The position numbers and the translations under genes are program-made. From Trileptium ribeirensis (lineage: Eukaryota; Nematoda; Enoplea; Enoplida; Thoracostomopsidae): a DNA stretch of 64,000 bases. Below are positions 1-10,800 of the stretch, piece by piece. The stretch covers positions 1 to 64,000 of the forward strand of contig JASANE010005223.1 in NCBI GenBank assembly GCA_030248225.1. The letters run 5' to 3'. Every line of letters begins with the position of its first letter. Positions within the stretch are counted from its first letter, which is position 1. The notes below the pieces were generated by a model that worked only from the letters and a program-made list of their open reading frames with translations, had not been told where the DNA came from and did no database searches.

Positions 1-130
1 GCGAATCGGAAGTCTCATTGTTAGCATAGATTCTGTTTCTTGCTAATTCATTACACTACATGTCGAAAGGTTTAGTTAAATTATGGTGTGACAGATGTTG
101 AAAATTGATATAAAGATAATTATTTATATC

Positions 131-395
131 ACAGATGTCGAAGGTCCGTCGGCTTAGGAAGGGTAGACGGTATGCAGGGAGAGGCGTGTAAGGTACTCGC
201 GGGGTAGACCTCCTTCTAAGAACATCCTTCATTATTGGCAATTTTACCAAAAATTTTGCCAAATTTACTGTAATAGTTGACAAAAATTTTCATCACGGCT
301 ACGGCGCGCAGCGGCGGAACGGGTAGGGGGTAAATATGGTCTGAAGGACTTCCACCCTAGGATGTAATCTTCCCACTACCCCCTATGGACACGTA
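131..395 (+). mobile_element. MITE copy, family A (TATAGGTGT-type ends)
   Basis: A non-coding repeat that recurs, diverged, near 8299-8468, 48440-48720 (-), 49637-49818 (-), 53990-54290 and 58925-59170 (-). Shared landmarks in order are GAAGGTCCGTCG, GGGTAGACGGTA, an AATTTTGCCAAA-rich middle, GGGTAAATATGG, and an end reading CCCTATGGACAC. The inverted ends are AGATGTC and GGACACGT here and much better preserved at 49637-49818. No coding capacity is visible. The boundaries are approximate. Confidence 0.5.
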
Positions 396-399
396 TAAT

Positions 400-1774
400 T
401 TATGTAAACGTTAAGCGTTACTCTGAAAATGTTGTATGATTGTTTTCGCCTTTTGTCAAACTGATCTCTATGATTACTCTGGACTCTCTCATAAACATTA
501 AGCTTTTTTGCAATCGTACTACGGCTACAGTGCAGTGCCTCGCTGTCTTGTAGAAATAGTTGCGGCTTCGTCTATACGGCATTTAAGACATAAACAATAG
601 GTTGCCTTCTTTGTGGATCCTAATCATAGCGCCCCCCCCGCGTATCAAAACAATGTTCTCCTTTCTAATAAATGAGTGTATTGTGCCCTAAGAATAAGGC
701 TAGACCTGTGAGTCCGGGCTTAAATTTAAACTTTAAATTTTTGTCCTATAGACCCCATGTCAAATTCAGCTCTACGGGAACTGGTCATAAACCATCGACT
801 CTTACAAAAATACTATCAAGCTTGTCCGTGGTATTATAAGTTTGGTTAACTTGATATATTAAAATTCCGCAGTAGGCAAGTTCTGTGACGTTTGTGTATC
901 ACGACGTGTTGCAAAATCACGGCTCGGATCTGGTACATAACGCTCATCTCAGGGATGTTTGTAAACCTGGGTCGAGGTATTTTTTAGACATTAAGATGCC
1001 TTGGAACTTTACGGGCAGTGCCACAGAGTCTCTCAACAACGCCAGTGTCAAATTATGTTTGTCTTAGTTTTGTGTCTCACACTGTGTCATGCGTGAGTCC
1101 AGTGTAGGTGCATATAGCAAGGTTGTTATTTTGTCAAAATCACGAATTAGTTGCCGCAAAAATTCGCGTTCACGTTTTTGCTATTGGTATTCGCATTTTT
1201 GTGAACACTAATATGACCTTTGAGATGTATGAATGGAATTTTTTCGTCCGAGCACAGTTCTCCATTTTTCACGTTTGTCCGCGTTCATCAAATGGCATTC
1301 TGAAACAGACAGCAATGTTTGCGTTCTATGTTTATGTTATACCACACTAGAAAAAGCACGATTGGTAATCGCGTTTTTACTTTTACGCGGTCAGCACAAT
1401 GCGATGCTAAATCGCAAAATAGTGACCGCGAACAGCGTTTACGCGTTGCTACATCGCAACTCGTGAACGCATACATAAGGGAAAATAGTGCTTTGTTCAC
1501 GTTTATTGCTTTTACGATCGTGAAATGATTTGACAAAAGAACAGCCCAGGTTTACGCACCTAAAGTGAAGTCACACATTACTATCCACAATCGGGACGTT
1601 GTGGCAGTGGGTCATATTTTATTATGCTGTGACATATTTCTTTTATGAATAAAAAATTTCTGTTTGAAAAATTCTCAGACGTCGTCGATTGTTACACTTT
1701 CAAGCGTAACTAATACTAGCTGTCAATTTCAATTTGATTCAAAAAATACTATAATATGTTTTTATTCACTTAAG
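400..1774. other. Gene-free stretch left of gene 1
   Basis: No exon with convincing splice sites was seen. About 1108-1530 is rich in GCGTTCACG and its complement CGTGAACGC, which suggests a decayed inverted-repeat element, but no clean ends or target duplication were found. A poly-C run lies near 633-640. The start exon of gene 1 was looked for here and not found. Confidence 0.35.
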
Positions 1775-1843
1775 GGAAGAATTCGAAATGTTTGAAAAGT
1801 TTGAAGAATGCATGATGAAAGAAATGGGTGAAGATCCAAATAT
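1775..1843 (+). CDS. Gene 1, first exon seen (internal)
   Basis: The acceptor is TTTTTATTCACTTAAG before 1775 and the donor GTATGC follows 1843. The exon reads EEFEMFEKFEECMMKEMGED then PN plus two bases (phase 2). A later donor, GTAGTT at 1854, would break the frame into the next exon, so GTATGC is preferred. The ATG at 1788 could be a start codon only if the upstream acceptor is not used. Confidence 0.55.
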
Positions 1844-4800
1844 GTATGCTTTGGTAGTTTGAAAAATCTGCTGATTTATTTTTGACATTTTGTCAGATTG
1901 TGCACAATATGCTCAATAATATTGTACCGATCAGTTGAAGTGACAATTTATGTATTACGGATTCGATCGCAAAAGTCCACATACAATGTGAACCAGAATG
2001 TTAGCAGAAAACTTGTCTTATTCGTCTAACCACATTTAAGTCTATATTACTTAGCTTATGCATTTAGTTTATGTATTACGGATTCGATCGCAAGGGTCCA
2101 CATACAATGTGAACCAGAGGTTAGCAGAAAACTTGTCTTATTCGTCTAATCACATTTAAGTCTATATTACTTAGCTTATGTATTTAGTGTTTGGTACCTA
2201 CAAATATGTATTATATAGTTTTCAAAATTTGAAAATTATAACAAATCCAATACAGTGTTTCCTGTGTGGCGCCACGACATTACTTAGCTTATGCATTTAG
2301 TTTATGTATTACGGTTCACATACAATGTGAACCAGAGGTTAGCAGAAAACTTGTCTTATTCGTCTAATCACATTTAAGTCTATATTACTTAGCTTATGTA
2401 TTTAGTGTTTGGTACCTACAAATATATATTATATAGTTTTCAAAATTTGAAAATTATAACAAATCCAATACAGTGTTTCCTGTGTGGCGCCACGACATTA
2501 CTTAGCTTATGCATTTAGTTTATGTATTACGGATTCGATCGCAAGGGTCCACATACAATGTGAACCAGAGGTTAGCAGAAAACTTGTCTTATTCGTCTAA
2601 TCACATTTAAGTCTATATTACTTAGCTTATGTATTTAGTGTTTGGTACCTACAAATATGTATTATATAGTTTTCAAAATTTGAAAATTATAACAAATCCA
2701 ATACAGTGTTTCCTATATGGCGCCACGACATGGAGTGTATATGACCAAATTTCCTCATCAGAGCTGTTGTATGTCTTAAAATAGATATCAGTGTATACTT
2801 CCGTCATTAGATATAACGCCTTTAGAAACGTGATACTAAGAATAGTCATACCAACGCATCCTTGCCGGATGCTCTGCATGGTGTGGGTTATGAGCTCATA
2901 AACAGACATCCCAAAAGTAAATTTTTGAATGTAAGCTATTTATATTTGACTTTTAATGAATCATATCTACGTCTTTCACAAGTATAAAAACTTCTATGCG
3001 GCCTTCCTTACAATAGTGCTAACGGTAGGTATAAATGTAAATGAATCTGGCCTAAATGTTCTCTGGGCCCCAATGAGTGTGTACAATCACAGGTTTTGGT
3101 TTTTAGTCTATCAGTATGGTTGTGGATGTTCGTAACATATGATTGCTTTTACGATATATATTCCACTAAAGTAACCGACAACAAGGTAGTGTATCTAGAG
3201 GGCATTTATTCCGCACTAGTCATATTCTCATTTCTTATCGAAAAATGTTCGCATTTAAAATACGAACACCCTACATGGATGCACAACTTATTAAATATAG
3301 TTTCCGTTATAACTTTATGATGCATGTAATGTATTCCACGGCATGCAAATGTATACTCTTCGACCAGACGCGGCGGAACATTTGGAGTCAGGGTGTAATT
3401 AAATCGGTCCAAACTGGAACTAAACACAAAATCTTGGTTGAACCAGTGTTAAATGAATCATCCTTACACATAGCAAAATTTATTTCATCTTCACTATTAG
3501 AGTGCCTTGTGTCTTGAAATTCATGGTAAACAACGTAATAGGAATTCGAAAATATTTTTCATGACCAAATATATTTTTCGGGTTACTGGTCTCCCAACAT
3601 AACAGTGATCAAATAATTGAATACTTCTTAAAACATCTAATATCGTGCTTATTATGGTTTATGATGTCTGCGGGTATTGGGCCCGCCGAATTTGATAATT
3701 CTTCTTTTCGTGGTATGCACATTTCTTTCGGTTCGAGTTGAGCGAGATCGAATAAACTGCAAAGCTGTACGGAACTGTACTTCCACTTATCAAACTAATT
3801 CCGACATAGTGCAGTTTCCGACACCAAAATCTTGTTTTTTCATCAATGCTGTTAGGACTTGTACCACCATCATGAGAAATGAAATTTTGGTCAATGACGC
3901 AGAAGCAAAATGGTATCAGTAAAAATGTAACACAAACCCTTCGACACAAAACCTTTTTGTCTAATTCCATGTTACATAGAGTGATTTCTGAAGGCCGACG
4001 GAATATTTCTAAGATAGAGCAGTTCAGCTTGCGACAGCCAATTGTTACAAAGTTTCAATAAATTAGTGTCTCACAGAAGTCCTCTTGAAAACACGCCAAG
4101 AATCCCGTGCTAGTCGCGCCTGGCGGTCGTTACATTAGCACCATTTGTAACCACGCTTTAACCCGAACTACTATTTTGTTTCAGAAAGCTAAACAAAAAG
4201 TTCGTAATTTGGGTGACAGGTCGTGATTTGACTAATCGAACCAACAGTCAAAATCAACAACTTAAGCTATGTCAAATTACGTTACATTATGTGATATACT
4301 TACATTCCTAGCGAATTTCCTGGTATGTATGTATGAGCCACATATTAAACTATACAAAATGTAGTGTATAATACAAATATAAAAAAATTAACATAGCTAT
4401 GGGTCGAGCGATATCAACTGAGATAAAAACAAGCGAAAGTTGACGATCATATAGAAATAGCTGTTCCAGTTCGAAATATTTGTCTTTTTAATGAAATTAT
4501 AATATGATGCCACAACAGTTTAAAAGTCATGCTAGTGCTATAACGCGATATCATTACCGTGGTTTAGGCAAAAATTTACATAAAATGTAACTATGCAAAT
4601 TTGAATACTATGTTTGCTTGGTAAATGGTTTTGCTACATTTGCTCCCACTCTAGATCTGATTTTAACGCGACATATTCATTCTATTCTAGCCACACTGTG
4701 TGTGTAAATAGTTACTTACGCTTGTAATAGGGTTCGAAAAAACGTTCAAATCACATACAATATATCATAACTGGACTTGTTAGTGAAACTCCAATATTTA

Positions 4801-7800
4801 AAAAATGTTAAATTATAATTTTAGATGCCCTAGTTGTACAAAATTGCAACAGCTTGAAAATATGTCGCCGATGAAACGCAAGAAACGATCTACTCGTGTA
4901 AAACGTCGTGCAATGCAAAGTGATGATAGCTTTGAAGGTACACAATAAATTCAAATTTAAGCTTTGTATGAGCTAAGAAAGAAACTTTAGCTGCTGTCCG
5001 TTACTGCACTTACCCAAGCCATTTATTTGACATTGTCGTGACCTTCTTACACTGTTTGTAATATGTATCGTACCGTGCATAAATTGTTGCTGCTCAACGT
5101 ATGTAATGAATTTACAGCTCTTGTTTCTATTCATATAAAAAAGGTACTCATCTAAAATATCACCTAATCACCTATTATAATTACTAGTGATATTACTTAA
5201 TTTTTTTGTATAGTTATGTTGTTTCGTATGTATAGCACGATTGGTAGCAATTCAATATTTAAAACATGGAACTGATAATATATAATGTAGATTTTTACAC
5301 ACTCATTCAACATTCTGTGAGCATTACAAAGCAACTTACAAGGGAGATATAAAACATCGGGATCGGCGGACTTGTTTCCAAGGTCATAAACGGTGTGACA
5401 AACAGTTGACTACCGCGAAGTTGCCTCCCAAATTACTAGCAAAGCTCCAAAACTTGCTTCGCGACTTATTGATGTCCATTTCGTTTTTCAGAAATTATTT
5501 ATCACTGAAAAGACGAAGCCGGAATTATATCCCTCCCCATTTATACCCACGGGATGTACGGACAAATGTTTTTAATTGTGCGTGTCTGTTCCGTACAAAA
5601 TGCAAACATTTCACACAATGCGTACCTGAGTTATAGGTGTTGGCATAAAAAGTGCGTTTTAAACCGCATATGGAAACCAGGTAAGCAGATTATATATTGT
5701 ACCACAAGAGCAGGATATTTTATTTAGTAATTATCAAAGCGATATTTTTGGGTATTTCCGTTGAATGTCAATCGATGATCTGTTATCTATAGCCAATTTA
5801 AAACTCTACGTCCTGAAAGTCTGTCTCGATCAGGTTGACACAAGAAGTAAAGTTGTAAAACGAGTCACAGTGCTCATTATGAATTAATTATTGTGAATTA
5901 TATATGAATTAACGATTGTAATATAGTTAGGATGAAATTTAGCTTCAATAACGTATTTCCAAATTGTGAAGTATAAAATTTACGCTAGAACCAATTTTTA
6001 AAATTCTACGTTGAAGTTGGATCGCTAACTAACGGCGACATACATATATATTCCCAGCGCTCTAGAGCAGGATTAAGTGCTGCTAAAACATACAAAGCTA
6101 ATAGCATAATTGTTTAAATTAATAGTTGGACTTAAGTATTCAGGTGTTGGAATAATGTTTTAACATTCGCAAATGCAATATTGCACTAAAACGTTTCGAA
6201 ATATGTACCTATAGATATTTATTGTTTTCTTCTTTTCCACTATGTGCATTTATGACATGCCAAAAAAGTTGAAACAATATCTGCAACAACAGCCTACTAC
6301 ATAAAGATCGACCAGTTGTTGACAGGATACCCGTTAAAGAGAACAATTTCGAAGGTTAATCAAACTAGGACAATTTAGGCGCGAATATATAAAAATAAAA
6401 ATTTTCGTAAAATTTCATAAAAATTAGTAGTTAATATCAAGAAAACTAATTTTGTTAAACTTTCTGTAACTATTTTGCCACTATAAATCTGCAAATATAC
6501 ATGTAGAAGTTGTCAATGTGCAGCCTGTATAAAATCGTCACCGATATATGGTGTACAGTACACCACATCATCATTTTTTAAATAATTTTATGTGCTGCCT
6601 AGCACGCTATCGAATTTCCTGTATTGTGTCGTAGACGCGATCAAATTCATATATTGAAGAAGACAGCATTCGGCAAAAAATATTTTTAGCATTACACTGA
6701 AAAAAATTGTAGAGCAAGTTTCTACTAGGCACCCTCGCGCAACGATCCCTCGATCAATGATAAAGCGTACGAAATACCATGAATATGCTAATGTAGTTCA
6801 AAATTTCTAGATAATAATTTACCAGCTTTGAAAAACTGTTTAAAGTGTAGGGCGTCGACGACATATTAGTACGCAGTACCACACACGGTATCCGTCACAC
6901 TGTCGTTTATGTCACATGGTATGGCCTTCTAACTATCGTCCACCATAGAATTGTCCTGATCATACAAAGACAAAAGTTTTTCCTGGTGGGCAATTTAAAA
7001 CGTAAGCACCGGAACATATGGCAAAGCACAATGTGGCTAGGAAAACATTGTTTTAAATAAGGAATGTTTTCCAGGTTTTTTCATTAATTTTATTTACGAA
7101 ATTCACAGCGGAATATTTTCCGTAATTTTAGGTGATACCTAGGTTTAGTACGTGATTCCTAGGTTACGTGTCTTGAAATTTTAAAAAATAGTGACATTTT
7201 TATAGAACAATTTGTTTTGATCGATTCAGTTTTTTTATATTTAGTTATATTGTTTCACAAATTTTTATAATATTAATGTGTATGTAGGTTTTACCGAGAG
7301 AGGTTTGTGGATGGTTTATCAATAACATAAATACAAAACTTGTCAAGATTGGGGATTTATTTCAGAGTTTGACAACTGTATGAAAGGAAAAGGATTCGAT
7401 CTCAGCGACCGAAAGTTTGAAAAGCAAATGGATCAGTAAGCACTTGGTTTTTATGTGGTCAGCGTAAACATAAAATTAAATTATAAGGTAGCTACAAAAC
7501 CTTCTATTTCTTTAAAATGAAATTATGTCGCATTATTTTTTCTACCGATTGAACCTAAAACGACTCACGCGACTAAAAACCATACATGCTGGATCGAGGT
7601 CTCGGAGCGGTGGTAACTGGGGTGACAGCAGTAGATTAATCGGCGAACAGCGCACTGACGATGCATTGATGGTAACGCAGCACCTATTTTATCACACTCA
7701 AAACCGTAGGATCTTTATTTCTTTCTCCAATGACAAAAAGTTTTGAAATTTATCAATTACAATAATTACAACTTTTAAGAACCATTTAAAATTGAAGCGT

Positions 7801-10800
7801 CATGTTTCAAGTCTTTTGCTCCTTAGCGCTTGCACTATTTAATACATACCACGCAAAATGCAATTGCTATTGCCGCGTTCAGTACCAAAAAAACGGCCAA
7901 AGCAAAGCCTAGGGACATAAGTAATTGGCAGGTTGTCCCTCGGTCTATATGCTAAGCCTGATACCCAAGCCTTACTCAAACCTAAGGTCCTTATATTTCT
8001 TATACTTTACCTACATCGACTAAGACTTAATCGGTTGCTGCCACTTCGGAACTGTCCTTCTTTGTGGATATAACGTTAAGCAAGTAATTTTACGCAGGCC
8101 CGAAAATCTATAGATCCAGTCAAGCTCTCAGCGTGCAATAAATTGAAAAAGTGATACATTTTTACTGGTTTAGACAGTATGGAAAAATTTTTCCAGGGCG
8201 GCGTCCCAAAACCTTAATGACATACTCAATAAAGGTTTAGAGCAATGAAATCGATGTGTTTAAAGGCTCAAATGACACTGTGAATAATATATATTCAACA
8301 GCCGTGTGATTAGGCGGATAGACAGGTACGGCAAAGCGGCGGCGATATGACAAGGGCGTACAGCCCTTGCCAGAAGTTTTGTTAATATGTTCTCCAAATT
8401 TGCCAATTATCTCTAATTTTTGCTAAAATTTTCCGCGTGCCTCCGGCCCTCTATGGACACCTGTCATAAAACTATTGTTCACACCTAATAAAGAAATCAT
8501 ACTGTAAAAATTTTGAAATATCACTTTATAGAGGCAAAAACCAAAGCTACATGTCTCGAGGACATGACGTACTGCTGCGTCTTCCAAGAGTTATAAGTTC
8601 AAATATTGGGGAACGTATTACGTATTTAAAATGACAAAAGCAACAAGTCTCGAGTTTATGTCGGTTTTATCAGAAATTGGGTTGAAAATCAATGAAGTAG
8701 CACAAGCACCAAAGCTATGTGCCCAACAACATTCTATTGTAGGTCCGAAGAATAATTGCGAAAATCCATCAATCTAGCGAAGAGTTTTAGGAGTGTCGCA
8801 GACCGGCAAAAATAATTTATGACCAAATTGAACGCTATTATTCTAAAGATGCCTACTTCTAAAAATGTTTTGCACAATTGACGTCATTTTAGGAAACTCC
8901 GTTCGCTAAACTCGCTCCATTTCAAAAACAAACAAGAATGCGTATTGCACATTTAACTAAATCATTGCGTAATACACACGAATCATTACCTTACCTTGGT
9001 GTGTACTGTTCATGTATTTATGTTTGCTGCAACGATTCTTTAGTATGCTAGCAAGAGTTTTGCTAATACCCGAGCTCGAAACAACGCTATCCAGGTTCGA
9101 CAAAGGGCGTGATCACATTGCGGCCTGTACGAGGCGGAATCCGATGCAATCCGAAATAGCATGCACAATTTTTTCGGACCGAATCCCACGAATTAGTGCG
9201 AAAAATAAATACATATATACTCATACGGTATGCATAGAGTTTAGTGGTTTCGGATCGCATCGGAAGCAATGAGAACCGAATTCATATCGGACTGGAACGG
9301 ACCAAATCGAATCGAACGCAATGTGAACAGGTCTTTAACGTGGCGTAAAGTTTTCTCGACGCTATGCAAGTTGCTCTTTCGTATCGATATATGAAAGCAT
9401 TAATCTAATTTTTGGAATCTGCTAGATAATCCATTATCTCGTAATTATAGCATTTGGTCCCATCGCGCTGTGATCCATAAAAAGAACAAGTGTTTTACGT
9501 TGTTGCAGTGTTTTTAATCGCGTGTTTCAAAGATTCCAAATCTATTTGCGTTTTTTAATTATTAATGTTATCGTCGCCGTTGAATAAATATGTCAGAACT
9601 ATGCTGAGTGTTTATTTCAAAAAGCAATTTTCCAGCAAAATGTTCTTTCATTGATAAACGCAATGTTTACGAATTACGGAAACCGCGGTTTTTGGGACAT
9701 CTGTCTAAATTTTATGCCTTAGTGAATGTATAGTGGTCAACTTTGATCAAAATGTTTTCACTTTTTAAAGTCGTAAGCAATCTTTCAGCAACTGGTACCG
9801 CTATTGCATTTGTTGGTTGAATGCTGCGTGCTTATGCACTGCTAACAGTACTTTGTATTTTAGTTATCTATTTTGGTATTGAGGAAAAAGTATTTAAGAT
9901 ATAATTTACTTTGATACAGGTGTGAATTGTAACGTTCTAATGTAGCTGTAATGTGATTAACAGTTTAGGGCGATTTTTTATCACAATTGGATGCGGCTGT
10001 GGCGCAGGCTCATCTAAATATTTCTGGATCTACTTTAATATAATAAAATTCAAATTTGTCTTTCCTTATATTAAAATCGAAAAATGTCTTCCACAAAGAC
10101 TAAAAGTTGCAACTTTTCCGAACAGAATTCTGCGTGTAGTGTGTGAAACGAATTGATAAATTTCGACGGTGTCCGCTTTAGGTTTATTAGAAGAGACACG
10201 CATAACCAAACTTCGGAATGATGGATTTGACAGCATGATAGCTCATTTGGAAATTGAAAATCACTATTCCATCATCTTCGCCCCGAAAAAAAATTAGCAA
10301 GAAGTACTCGGGTTGTGTCGGAGATTGTTCCGATAAAATATATTATGGATTGCATCTCAACAAATGATGCATATATCAGCCAAATTACCAAACAATTGCA
10401 AATGTAGCAATTTTAGAGCAAACAAATCTCTATAAAAGATTGTACATTATGCTTTGCTAGAGAACTTTTTTTAAAATGCAGGATTTGGCTCGAAAGCGGT
10501 CTTTTGGCCCCATCAAAATCAACTTCCACGAAAACGGCAATACCTCCTCAGCTACTCAAGCTGTATAGATTTTAACATCGCTATCATTTGTAGATCAAGT
10601 TGTCTTATATGCAGCTGTAAATGGAGTGCTGCTATATCATTATTTACGCTGCATGGTTGATTAAAAAGTTTGTTGTTGTATGTGCCTTTAAGATCCAAAA
10701 ATTCGAAAGCGGCAATATATTCAGCTATATGGGCTTGTTGGGCTCATTTTGTAAAGCAGTTCAGTAGTTGCACATTATGAGTCCATAAACGCGCAATAAA

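Noticed and set aside
2673..2909. Minus-strand frame rich in hydrophobic residues
   Set aside because: Partly overlaps the tandem repeat and has no supporting splice or start context.
3659..3970. Overlapping open frames on both strands, one with a hydrophobic start on the plus strand (PNLIILLFVVCTFLSVRVE)
   Set aside because: The plus frame has no ATG at its start and no splice partners; the opposite frame is equally long.
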